Positions 8,179 to 15,886 of a DNA stretch of 64,000 bases are shown here, in pieces. This DNA is from Actinomycetospora chibensis (GTDB taxonomy: Bacteria > Actinomycetota > Actinomycetes > Mycobacteriales > Pseudonocardiaceae). The stretch covers positions 186,001-250,000 of the forward strand of contig NZ_JAQZAM010000009.1 of assembly GCF_028737215.1 (NCBI RefSeq). Direction: 5' to 3'. The notes beneath the pieces were generated by a model that saw nothing but the letters and a program-made list of their open reading frames with translations, had not been told where the DNA came from and did not search any database. How positions within the stretch are numbered: the first letter of the stretch is position 1; every line of letters starts with the position of its first letter. A program made the translations under genes and the position numbers.

Positions 8179-9347
8179 AGCCTCTCGATGATGGTGCCGT
8201 TGGCCATGCCCCCGGCCTCGCACATGGTCTGCAGGCCCCATCGGCCCCCGGTGTCCTCCAGGTGGTGCAGGAGGGTCACGAGCAGGCGCGTTCCCGACGA
8301 GCCGAGCGCGTGGCCGAGAGCGATCGCGCCCCCGCGGGGGTTGAGCCGGTCGGGATCGGCACCGAACTCGCGCAACCACGCCAGCGGCACCGAGGCGAAG
8401 GCTTCGTTGACCTCGTAGGCGTCGATCTCGTCGAGGGAGAGCCCGGCCCGGGACAGGACCTTGTGGGTGGCCGGGATGGGCCCGGTCAGCATCATCAGCG
8501 GGTCGTCGCCCACGACGGAGAACGCGTGGAACCGCGCCCGCGGCCGCAGACCGAGCTCGTCGGCCCGCTGCGCGCTCATGATGAGCACCGCCGACGCACC
8601 GTCGGTGAGCGGCGAGGAATTGCCGGGCGTGACCTTCCAGTCGATGTCCGGGAAGCGCTCGGCCATCTCGTCGGTGCGGAACGAGGGGTTCAGGCCCGCG
8701 AGGCCCTCGGCCGTCGTGGAGCCGCGGACGGTCTCGTCGACGGAGTGGGTGCCGCCCTCGACGGGCACCGGGACGGTCTCACGGTCGAACGTCCCGTGGG
8801 CCTGGGCGGACGCGGCGCGGCGGTGCGACTCCGCGGCGTAGGCGTCCAGGTCGCTGCGCTCGAGCTTCCAGCGCTGGGCCACGAGCTCGGCGGAGACGCC
8901 CTGGTTGACCAGGCCCTCGGGGTAGCGCTCCGCGGTCCGCACGCCCCGGCTCCTCGGTCGCGAGCTCCCGATCGGCACCGCACTCATGGACTCGATCCCG
9001 CCCGCCACGACCACGTCGTAGGCGCCCGCGACGACACCCTGGGCGGCGAACGCGGCCGCCTGCTGGCTCGAGCCGCACTGGCGGTTGATCGTCGTGCCCG
9101 GCACGCTCTCCGGGAAGCCCGCCGCGAGCGAGGCGTTGTGGCCGATGTTCCCCGACTGCTCCCCCACCTGCTGGGCGCATCCGGTGATGACGTCCTCGAT
9201 CAGCGCCGGGTCGATGCCGGTGCGCGCGACCAGGGCCTCGTAGACCCCGGCGAGCAGGTCGATGGGATGGACGCCGGCGAGCGCGCCGCTGCCCTTCCCC
9301 TTCCCCACGGGCGTGCGCACGGCGTCGACGATGACTGCGTCGGGCAT
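8175..9347 (-). CDS. Acetyl-CoA acyltransferase (3-ketoacyl-CoA thiolase)
   Basis: Thiolase of 390 residues that cleaves 3-ketoacyl-CoA with CoA. Visible motifs are the nucleophile Cys91 in NRQCGSSQQA, NEAFA in the C-terminal half, the His loop GGAIALGHALGSSG, and the second Cys in MCEAGG. The sequence is of the type found in steroid-catabolic thiolases (GCxxQxGEQSxNIxR-like segment near residue 57), but that is only a family resemblance. It is the middle gene of a three-gene minus-strand operon: thiolase, thiolase, racemase, with 30 bp to the upstream gene and a GTGA overlap downstream. Confidence 0.9.
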   Translation of the reverse strand: MPDAVIVDAVRTPVGKGKGSGALAGVHPIDLLAGVYEALVARTGIDPALIEDVITGCAQQVGEQSGNIGHNASLAAGFPESVPGTTINRQCGSSQQAAAFAAQGVVAGAYDVVVAGGIESMSAVPIGSSRPRSRGVRTAERYPEGLVNQGVSAELVAQRWKLERSDLDAYAAESHRRAASAQAHGTFDRETVPVPVEGGTHSVDETVRGSTTAEGLAGLNPSFRTDEMAERFPDIDWKVTPGNSSPLTDGASAVLIMSAQRADELGLRPRARFHAFSVVGDDPLMMLTGPIPATHKVLSRAGLSLDEIDAYEVNEAFASVPLAWLREFGADPDRLNPRGGAIALGHALGSSGTRLLVTLLHHLEDTGGRWGLQTMCEAGGMANGTIIERL

Positions 9348-9377
9348 CAGAACTCTCTCTCTTCGGTCTGCAGGCCG

Positions 9378-10598
9378 TCAGGCGGTGCGCTCGAAGACGG
9401 CGGCGAGGCCCTGGCCGCCGCCGATGCACATGGTCTCGAGGCCGTAGCGGGCCTCGCGGCGCTGCATCTCGTGCAGCATGGTCGCCAGGATCCGCACGCC
9501 GGTGGCGCCGACGGGGTGGCCCAGCGAGATGCCCGAGCCGTTGGGGTTCACGCGCTCGTCGGTGATCAGGTCGATGCCCCACTCCCGCCCGACCCCGAGG
9601 GCCTGGGCGGCGAACGCCTCGTTCAGCTCGATCACGTCGAGGTCGGCCAGCGACAGCCCCGCCCGGCCCAGCGCCGCCTCGGTCGCCGGCACCGGCCCGA
9701 TGCCCATGACCTCCGGGCCCACACCCGCGAGGCCCCACGACACCAGCCGCGCCAGTGGCCGCAGGCCCAGCTGCTCCGCGCGGTCGGGCGTCGTCACGAT
9801 GCACACCGCCGCGCCGTCGTTCTGCCCCGAGGCGTTCCCGGCGGTCACCGTCGCGTCCGGGTCCTGCTTGCCCATGATCGGGCGCAGCTTGGCCAGCGAA
9901 TCGAGCGCCGCGTCGGGGCGGATGTGCTCGTCGGCCTCGACGACCGTGTCCGACTTGCGCCCGGGCACCGTCACCGGCACCAGCTCGTCGGCGAAGCGCC
10001 CGTCCTTGACCGCCGCGGTCGCCTTCTCGTGGCTGCGCACCGCGAGCCGGTCCTGCTCCTCGCGACCGATCGAGTACCGCTTCCGGACGTTCTCGGCGGT
10101 CTCGATCATCCCGCCCCAGACCGGGTGGTCCTTGCCGCCGGCGTGCACGCGGCCCTCGGCCAGCGCGTCCTTCATCTGGAACCCGCCCGCCTTGGTGCCC
10201 CAGCGCGGCGCCTGGCTGTAGTACGTCGCGCCCGACATCGACTCCGCGCCGCCGGCGAGCACCAGCGACGCGCCGCCGGTCTGCACCGCCATCGCCGCGT
10301 AGAGCACCGCCTGCAGCCCCGACCCGCAACGACGGTCGACCTGGATGCCCGGCACCGTCACCTCGAGCCCGGCGTCCAGCGCCGCCACCCGCCCGATCGC
10401 CGGGGCGTCCATCGTCGGGTAGCAGTGCCCGAACGCCACGTCCTCGACCTGGTCGGCCGTCAGACCGGTCCGGCGCACCAGCTCACGGATCACCGTCGCC
10501 GCCAGCTCCTGGGCCGCCACGTCCCGCAGCGCCCCACCGAAGCCCCCCACCGGGGTCCGAAGGGGCTCACAAATCACCACGTCCGGGGGATGGACCAC
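9378..10598 (-). CDS. Acetyl-CoA acetyltransferase / 3-ketoacyl-CoA thiolase
   Basis: About 406 residues with all thiolase motifs: Cys91 in DRRCGSGLQA, ASGQNDGAA, NEAFAAQ, the His loop GSGISLGHPVGATG, and MCIGGGQG with the second Cys. The MCIGGG form resembles beta-ketoadipyl/acetoacetyl-type thiolases more than the neighbouring one. I selected the GTG nine bases after AAGGAG; a TTG two codons earlier sits only three bases from it. It is the first gene of the thiolase-thiolase-racemase operon and has a palindromic site 28 bp upstream. Confidence 0.9.
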   Translation of the reverse strand: MVHPPDVVICEPLRTPVGGFGGALRDVAAQELAATVIRELVRRTGLTADQVEDVAFGHCYPTMDAPAIGRVAALDAGLEVTVPGIQVDRRCGSGLQAVLYAAMAVQTGGASLVLAGGAESMSGATYYSQAPRWGTKAGGFQMKDALAEGRVHAGGKDHPVWGGMIETAENVRKRYSIGREEQDRLAVRSHEKATAAVKDGRFADELVPVTVPGRKSDTVVEADEHIRPDAALDSLAKLRPIMGKQDPDATVTAGNASGQNDGAAVCIVTTPDRAEQLGLRPLARLVSWGLAGVGPEVMGIGPVPATEAALGRAGLSLADLDVIELNEAFAAQALGVGREWGIDLITDERVNPNGSGISLGHPVGATGVRILATMLHEMQRREARYGLETMCIGGGQGLAAVFERTA

Positions 10599-10626
10599 AC
10601 CCAACAGCTCCTTCGTCGCGAGTTGC

Positions 10627-10644
10627 GTTTAATTTATCGTAGAA
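10627..10644. promoter_or_regulatory. Operator-like palindrome, site 3
   Basis: GTTTAATTTATCGTAGAA fits the shared pattern and lies between divergent genes: 28 bp before the thiolase start and 69 bp before the membrane-protein start. Confidence 0.55.
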
Positions 10645-10713
10645 TCGTGGCACGCTGACGTGTTCCGGCGCAGGGCGACGTTCGCCACGCCGGCCACGGG
10701 GAGGTGGGACGCG

Positions 10714-11088
10714 GTGACCGGAGTCATCACCGTGCTGGTGGTCGGCACCGTCGTGTCGCTCCTGGTCGGACGAGTGCTCCGACGCGCGGGACGACCTTTC
10801 CTCGACGACGTGTTGCGCGACGAGCGCGTCGCCGACGCTGGGGCGACCCTGCTCACGGTCCTGTTCCACCTGCTGAGCCTGGGGACGGTCGCCCTCGTCG
10901 CGTCGACGACGCTGCCGCCGATGCCGTGGATCTACGACGTCTCGCTGAAGCTCGGCATCGTCCTCATCGTCATCGGCGTCGCGCACGGTGCGACGCTGAT
11001 GCTGTTGCTGCGCATCAAGAAGCGCCGGCGTCGCCAGATCCTCGAGGAGAACCTCGCGGCGGGACGTCCGATGACCGACGCCGACTGA
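10714..11088 (+). CDS. Integral membrane protein of unknown function
   Basis: A 124-residue protein with three predicted membrane helices (about residues 2-20, 45-65 and 80-105) and a very basic segment after the last helix, LLLRIKKRRRRQ. The GTG start at 10714 has GGGGAGG nine bases upstream; a GTG 54 bases earlier is in frame but lacks a ribosome-binding site. It is transcribed divergently from the thiolase operon and is followed 18 bp later by a crotonase, so it is probably in the same transcript. No known domain recognised. It may be a membrane partner of the lipid pathway, which is speculation. Confidence 0.65.
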   Translation: MTGVITVLVVGTVVSLLVGRVLRRAGRPFLDDVLRDERVADAGATLLTVLFHLLSLGTVALVASTTLPPMPWIYDVSLKLGIVLIVIGVAHGATLMLLLRIKKRRRRQILEENLAAGRPMTDAD

Positions 11089-11106
11089 CACAGGAGAGCC
11101 GAGACC

Positions 11107-11901
11107 GTGCCCCCGTACGAGGACATCCGGTGCCACGACCTCGCCGGAGCGCGCCACATCGAGCTCCACCGCCCCGAGGCCCTGAACGCCTGGACCCCGG
11201 ACATGGGGCGCGAGCTACTGGACGCCCTCGATGACGCCTCGGCGGACCCGGCCGTGCGCGCCATCCTCATCACGGGCGCCGGGCGCGCGTTCTGCGCCGG
11301 GGCCGACGTGAAGAACGCGCGCGAGACGACGTCGGACGGCGCTCCCGACCTCTCGGGGCGTCTCCGCGAGATCTACAACCCGATCGTCACGACGGTCCGC
11401 GAGGCACCCAAGCCGGTGGTCGCAGCGATCCACGGCGCCTGCGCCGGCCTCGGGGTCTCGCTGGCCCTCGCCTGCGACCTCCTGCTCGCGGCCGATGACG
11501 CCTACCTCCTGCTGGCCTTCACGCGCATCGGCGTCATGCCCGACGGCGGCGCCCTGGCGTTCCTCGCCGAACGCGTCGGCCTGACTCGCGCCGCCGAGCT
11601 CGCGATGCTGGCCGACAAGCTGCCCGCGGCGCGTGCCCAGGATTGGGGACTGGTGACCGCGGTGCACCCCGCCGATGAGCTCGGGGAACATGCCGTCGCC
11701 CTCGTGGAGCGGCTCGCGGCCGGTCCGACCGTCGCGTACGCCAGCACCAAGCAGGCCCTGAACGCCGTGTCCCAGCGTCACCTCGCCGAGGCCCTGGAGC
11801 TCGAGGTGACCCTGCAGCAGCGTCATGCGACGACGCACGACTACGCCGAGGGGCGAGCTGCGTTCGTCGAGAAGCGCCGAGCCGAATTCCAGGGTCACTG
11901 A
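11107..11901 (+). CDS. Enoyl-CoA hydratase/isomerase family protein
   Basis: Crotonase-fold protein of 264 residues. The oxyanion-hole segments GRAFCAGADV near residue 60 and GACAGLGVSLALACD near 115 are intact. At the catalytic loop it has MPDGGALAFLAERVGL: an Asp-Gly-Gly pattern as in PaaG-like isomerases rather than the paired glutamates of classical hydratases. It may therefore isomerise rather than hydrate its enoyl-CoA. It follows the small membrane protein, with AGGAG before its GTG start. The exact reaction is not determinable from sequence. Confidence 0.85.
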   Translation: MPPYEDIRCHDLAGARHIELHRPEALNAWTPDMGRELLDALDDASADPAVRAILITGAGRAFCAGADVKNARETTSDGAPDLSGRLREIYNPIVTTVREAPKPVVAAIHGACAGLGVSLALACDLLLAADDAYLLLAFTRIGVMPDGGALAFLAERVGLTRAAELAMLADKLPAARAQDWGLVTAVHPADELGEHAVALVERLAAGPTVAYASTKQALNAVSQRHLAEALELEVTLQQRHATTHDYAEGRAAFVEKRRAEFQGH

Positions 11902-11938
11902 TCGACCGAGGACGTCACACCCACGCAGCGCCATCGTC

Positions 11939-11956
11939 TTCTACTCTGGATTAAGA
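11939..11956. promoter_or_regulatory. Operator-like palindrome, site 4
   Basis: TTCTACTCTGGATTAAGA fits the shared pattern, 23 bp before the start of the third thiolase. Confidence 0.5.
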
Positions 11957-11979
11957 ACAATCGTTCAGCGGAGGTGGAG

Positions 11980-13134
11980 ATGTCGGAGGCGTACATCGTC
12001 GAGGCCGTGCGCGCGCCGGTCGGACGACGCAAGGGAGGCCTGGCCGCGGTGCACCCGGCGGACCTGGCCGCCCACCCGATCCGCGAGGTCGTCGCCCGCA
12101 CGGGCATCGATCCGGCCGCGATCGAGGACGTGATCCTGGGCTGCCTGGACAACATCGGCGCGCAGGCCGGCGACATCGCCCGCACGGCGGCGCTCGCGGC
12201 CGGCCTGCCCGAGTCGGTGCCCGGCGTGACCATCGACCGCCAGTGCGGGTCGTCGCAGCAGGCCGTCAGCTTCGCGGCGCAGGCCGTCATGAGCGGCACC
12301 TCCGACGTCGTTCTCGCCGGCGGCGTGCAGAACATGAGCCAGTTCCCGATCCTCTCTGCTTTCGGGGCCGGCGAGCCGTTCGGCTCGACCGACCCGTGGA
12401 CGGGTTGCGAAGGCTGGGACGCCCGCTACGGCGGCGAGGAGATCTCGCAGTTCCGCGGCGCGGAGATGATCGCCGAGAAGTGGGCGATCTCGCGCGAGGA
12501 CATGGAGGCCTTCGCCTACGAGAGCCACCAGCGGGCTCTGCGGGCGATCGCGGAGGGCCGCTTCGAGCGCGAGATCGCGCCCTACAAGGACGTCGCGGTC
12601 GACGAGGGCCCGCGGACGGACACCACGCCCGAGAAGATGGCCGGCCTGAAGACCCTGGCCCCCGGCGGTCGTCTGACCGCCGCGGTCTCCAGCCAGATCT
12701 CGGACGGGTCGGCCGCGCTGCTCCTCGCCTCGGAGCGGGCCGTGCGCGAGCACGGGCTGACCCCGCGAGCCCGCATCCACCACGTCTCCGCCCGCGGCGA
12801 CGACCCGGTGATGGTGCTGACCGCCCCGATTCCGGCCACCGCATGGGCCCTGGAGCGCACGGGTCTGACCATCGACGACATGGACACGATCGAGATCAAC
12901 GAGGCCTTCGCCAGCGTCGTCCAGGCGTGGCTGAAGGAGACCGGCGCCGATCCGGCCCGGGTCAACCCGAACGGTGGCGCGATCGCGCTCGGGCACCCGA
13001 TCGGCGCGACCGGCGCCCGGCTGATGACCTCGATGCTGCACGAGCTCGAGCGCACCGGCGGCCGCTACGGCCTGCAGACCATGTGCGAGGGCGGCGGCCA
13101 GGCCAACGTGACGATCATCGAGCGCCTGGGCTGA
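11980..13134 (+). CDS. Acetyl-CoA acyltransferase (FadA5-like thiolase)
   Basis: Thiolase of 384 residues with Cys89 in DRQCGSSQQA, INEAFASVVQAW, the His loop GGAIALGHPIGATG and MCEGGGQAN. Its general pattern (VSSQISDGSAALLL, INEAFASVV.AW, NVTIIERL end) resembles mycobacterial FadA5-type steroid side-chain thiolases. The ATG follows GCGGAGG by five bases; a GTG two codons earlier overlaps that element. It is a monocistronic plus-strand gene with its own palindromic site, ending in a strong hairpin shared with the convergent MaoC gene. Confidence 0.9.
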   Translation: MSEAYIVEAVRAPVGRRKGGLAAVHPADLAAHPIREVVARTGIDPAAIEDVILGCLDNIGAQAGDIARTAALAAGLPESVPGVTIDRQCGSSQQAVSFAAQAVMSGTSDVVLAGGVQNMSQFPILSAFGAGEPFGSTDPWTGCEGWDARYGGEEISQFRGAEMIAEKWAISREDMEAFAYESHQRALRAIAEGRFEREIAPYKDVAVDEGPRTDTTPEKMAGLKTLAPGGRLTAAVSSQISDGSAALLLASERAVREHGLTPRARIHHVSARGDDPVMVLTAPIPATAWALERTGLTIDDMDTIEINEAFASVVQAWLKETGADPARVNPNGGAIALGHPIGATGARLMTSMLHELERTGGRYGLQTMCEGGGQANVTIIERLG

Positions 13135-13152
13135 GCAGAGGCCGACCAGGGA

Positions 13153-13187
13153 GCCCCGGCGCCGCACCACACGGGCGGCGCCGGGGC
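13153..13187. terminator. Bidirectional hairpin terminator
   Basis: A perfect 13-bp GC-rich inverted repeat (GCCCCGGCGCCGC and its complement, nine-base loop) lies in the 55-bp gap between two convergent genes. It lacks a T tract, as is common for actinobacterial terminators. Confidence 0.75.
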
Positions 13188-13189
13188 AC

Positions 13190-14167
13190 TCAGATCGCGA
13201 GCGCGCAGAACCTCCAGTCGAGGACGTCACGCGCCGCCTCGCCCGCCTCGTCGTCGGCCGAGATCGCGGACACCACCGACCGCAGGTCGAGCAGCGTCCC
13301 CCCGGCCGTCCCGGGCCTCGCCGACACCACCTCGATCCGCGAGGTCAGCGTGTCGCCCTCGTGCACCGGGCCCGTGTGGTCGCAGCCCTCCCACGCGAGC
13401 ACGGTGACCAGGCCCGGGATCGCCCGGGTGACCTGGGCCAGCGCGATCCCGATCGTGTGCCCGCCGTAGACGAGGCGACGCCCGCCGCCGGGCCGGTGGT
13501 CGTGGTGGACGCGGGCGACGTTGAGCGTGAGGCGCGCCAGCTCGGGCGCCGACGACACGACGTCCCCGGCCTCGACCGCGAACACCTCGCCCGCCGCGGG
13601 CACGCCCGACGCCGGCACGGCGGCCAGGTCCCGCCCCGCGAGCGAGCGCTCGAGGTCGTCGTCGGAGACCTTCGCGCCGACGGCCGCCAGGTCGTCGGCG
13701 TGCCCGGTGACGACATCGGGCGACGACAGCGGCAGCATCGCGCAGCGCCAGAAGTCGAGGATCGTGCGCCCGGCCTGGTCGACGGTCGTGATCCGCAGGG
13801 CGGCCAGCCCGCTCGGGCGCGACCGGTTCTGCGCGAGCCCGACGACCTCGGTGGTCGTGGACAGGGTGTCGCCGATCCGCGGGAGCCGGTGGAACACCAG
13901 CCCGCGATAGAAGAGGTTCGCGACGACGCGGCGGGTCAGCAGGGTCGACTGCCCGATCGCGGTGTCCCACACGAACGCCGGGTGGGCGAGCGGGCCGCCG
14001 GAGACGAGCGAGGCGAGCCGGTCGTCCAGGGCGAGCCGCAGCCGGTCGCCGACGATCGCCTGGTGCGCCGCCGCCCGCCCTTCGGTCAGGGTCGCGGCCG
14101 GGGCGTCGGTGACCGCGAGGCCGACGGTCAGGTCATCGAAGTACGGACCGTCAGAGCCCGAGGTCAC
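13190..14167 (-). CDS. MaoC-like double hot-dog dehydratase
   Basis: A 325-residue protein with two consecutive hot-dog-like halves (about 1-150 and 175-320), as in two-domain MaoC enoyl-CoA hydratases. Recognisable segments are GPYFDDLTVG at the start, RIGDTLSTTTEVVGL in the first half, and LNVARVHHDHRP with GDTLTSRIEVV in the second. The hydratase Asp/His motif is not in the classical DxNPLH form, so activity is less certain; the HHDHRP segment may take that place. Such proteins act on 2-enoyl-CoAs of bulky substrates. It begins at a GTG inside the end of the upstream acyl-CoA dehydrogenase gene, a 17-base overlap, so the two are co-translated. Confidence 0.72.
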   Translation of the reverse strand: MTSGSDGPYFDDLTVGLAVTDAPAATLTEGRAAAHQAIVGDRLRLALDDRLASLVSGGPLAHPAFVWDTAIGQSTLLTRRVVANLFYRGLVFHRLPRIGDTLSTTTEVVGLAQNRSRPSGLAALRITTVDQAGRTILDFWRCAMLPLSSPDVVTGHADDLAAVGAKVSDDDLERSLAGRDLAAVPASGVPAAGEVFAVEAGDVVSSAPELARLTLNVARVHHDHRPGGGRRLVYGGHTIGIALAQVTRAIPGLVTVLAWEGCDHTGPVHEGDTLTSRIEVVSARPGTAGGTLLDLRSVVSAISADDEAGEAARDVLDWRFCALAI

Positions 14168-15320
14168 GACCCACGATCTCCTTCATGATCTCGTTCGTCC
14201 CGCCGTAGATCTTCTGGACCCTGGCCTCCACGAACGCGCGACTCACCGGGTACTCGGACATGTAGCCGTAGCCCCCGTAGAGCTGCAGGCACCGGTCGGC
14301 GGTGCGCGCCTGGACGTCGGTGCACCACCACTTGGCCTTCGCCGCCCGCGCCGCACCGAGCTCGCCGCGCAGGTGCTCGGCGAGGCAGTCGTCCACGAAG
14401 GTGCGGGTGACGTCGAGCTCGGTGGCGACCTCGGCGAGCACGAAGCGGCTGTTCTGGAACGAGCCGACCGGACGGCCGAACGCCGTGCGCTCCTGCACGT
14501 AGTCCAGCGTGTTCTCGAGGACGCCCTCGGCGGCCGCCAGGGCCAGCACCGCGAGCGAGAGGCGCTCCTGGGACAGGTTGCGCATGAGGTGGGTAAAGCC
14601 CTCGCCCTCGGCGCCGAGCAGGTTCGCCGCCGGCACCCGCACACCGGTGAACGACAGCTCGCAGGTGTCCTGACCGTGCAGGCCGATCTTGCTGAGCAGG
14701 TGGCGGTCGAACCCGGGCGCGTCGGTCTCGATCACCAGCAGCGACAGGCCCTTGTGCGGGTCGTCGCCGGTGCGCACCGCGGTGACGACGAGGTCAGCAT
14801 TGAGCCCGTTCGAGATGAACGTCTTCGCCCCGTCGACGACGTAGTCGTCGCCGTCGCGCACGGCGCGCGTGCGGATCGCCGCGACGTCGCTGCCGGTGCC
14901 GGGCTCGGTCATGCCGATGGCGGACACCAGCTCGCCCGACACCAGACCCGGGAGCCAGCGGGCCTTCTGCTCGTCGTTCGTGAGCTCGAGGAAGTACGGC
15001 CCCAGCACGTCGTTCTGCAGGCTCAGCGCGAGGCCGGGGGCGGACAGGCCGTGCCGGCCGAACTCCTCGGAGACCACGGCGTTGAAGCGGAAGTCGTCGA
15101 TCCCGACGCCGCCGTACTCCTCCGGCGCACCGAAGAGCAGCAGTCCCTGCTCGCCCGCCGTCGTGAACAGGCTCCGGTCGGGGTGGTGCTGCTGCTCCCA
15201 CTCCTGGTCGTGCGGGAGGACCGCGCGCTCGATGAAGGTGCGCACGGTCTCCCGGAAGGCGTCGTGCTCCTCGGTGAACAGCGCACGGCTGCCCGGGCGC
15301 AGCGAGGTCGGAGCGGCCAT
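14151..15320 (-). CDS. Acyl-CoA dehydrogenase (FadE family)
   Basis: A 389-residue enzyme of the same class as the one at 1684-2856. Motifs are PEEYGG near 67, MTEPGTGSD near 137, catalytic Glu252 in SQERL, and GYGYMSEYPVSRAF with KIYGGTNEIMKEIVGRD at the C-terminus. The chosen ATG has AGGAG before it; a GTG/ATG upstream would add residues that the family lacks. It forms a two-gene operon with the MaoC protein, a sensible pair of consecutive beta-oxidation steps, and is divergent from the SCP2 gene with a palindromic site between. Confidence 0.92.
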   Translation of the reverse strand: MAAPTSLRPGSRALFTEEHDAFRETVRTFIERAVLPHDQEWEQQHHPDRSLFTTAGEQGLLLFGAPEEYGGVGIDDFRFNAVVSEEFGRHGLSAPGLALSLQNDVLGPYFLELTNDEQKARWLPGLVSGELVSAIGMTEPGTGSDVAAIRTRAVRDGDDYVVDGAKTFISNGLNADLVVTAVRTGDDPHKGLSLLVIETDAPGFDRHLLSKIGLHGQDTCELSFTGVRVPAANLLGAEGEGFTHLMRNLSQERLSLAVLALAAAEGVLENTLDYVQERTAFGRPVGSFQNSRFVLAEVATELDVTRTFVDDCLAEHLRGELGAARAAKAKWWCTDVQARTADRCLQLYGGYGYMSEYPVSRAFVEARVQKIYGGTNEIMKEIVGRDLGL

Positions 15321-15374
15321 GGCGAACTCCTGTCCGTCTGGTGGGGCGACGCCGTGGGGCGTCACTCCTCAAGA

Positions 15375-15392
15375 TTCTAATCCATCTTCGAA
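15375..15392. promoter_or_regulatory. Operator-like palindrome, site 5
   Basis: TTCTAATCCATCTTCGAA fits the shared pattern in a divergent promoter region, 54 bp from the dehydrogenase start and 86 bp from the SCP2 gene. Confidence 0.6.
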
Positions 15393-15478
15393 GTTCTGGC
15401 TCCCTCACACGCATGGGGTTGTGCCCCGATCTACTGCAGGATAAAAAAGTGGTCCGGATCCCTGGAGATGGAGGCACC

Positions 15479-15886
15479 ATGCCCGGCTTCGCCGACGAGG
15501 ACGAGCTCAACCGCTACGTGGGTGGCATCTTCGAGGCGGCGATGGCCGACCCGGAGACGGGACCGAAGCTCGCTGACACCGGCCTCGTACTCCGGATGGA
15601 GTGCACCGATCCGGAGAGCAACCTGACGATCGACCTGCCGGGCAAGGTCGTCCACCAGGGCCTCGACGGGCCGGAGCCGGGCGCCACGATGGTCATGTCG
15701 ACGGAGACGGCGAACGCCTACTGGCAGGGCAAGGTGAACCTCCCGTTCGCCATGGCCCGCGGCAAGGTCAAGGTGAAGGGCGAGATGTCGAAGCTGCTCG
15801 CGCTGGCCCCGCTGTCGAAGAAGCTCTTCCCGACCTACGTCGAGACCCTCAAGCGCGACGGCCGCGACGACCTCGTGGTGACCTGA
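15479..15886 (+). CDS. SCP2 sterol-binding domain protein
   Basis: A 135-residue protein consisting of one sterol-carrier-protein-2 domain, the fold that binds sterols or fatty acyl-CoA in a hydrophobic tunnel. Typical segments are the central LRMECTDPESNLTIDLPG and the C-terminal YWQGKVNLPFAMARGKVKVKG, followed by helices ending FPTYVETLK. The ATG follows GGAGG at proper spacing. It overlaps the next gene, an acyl-CoA synthetase, as TGATG. A plausible role is presenting poorly soluble lipid substrates to the synthetase or dehydrogenases; this is inference from fold and neighbours. Confidence 0.85.
   Translation: MPGFADEDELNRYVGGIFEAAMADPETGPKLADTGLVLRMECTDPESNLTIDLPGKVVHQGLDGPEPGATMVMSTETANAYWQGKVNLPFAMARGKVKVKGEMSKLLALAPLSKKLFPTYVETLKRDGRDDLVVT

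Noticed and set aside
8262-10658. A 798-codon plus-strand open frame
   Set aside because: Antisense to two thiolases with complete motifs; the translation is Arg/His/Gly-rich without domains.
13153-13187. The 13-bp inverted repeat as an operator
   Set aside because: It lies between the ends of convergent genes, not at a promoter, and is purely GC-rich, so a terminator is the better reading.
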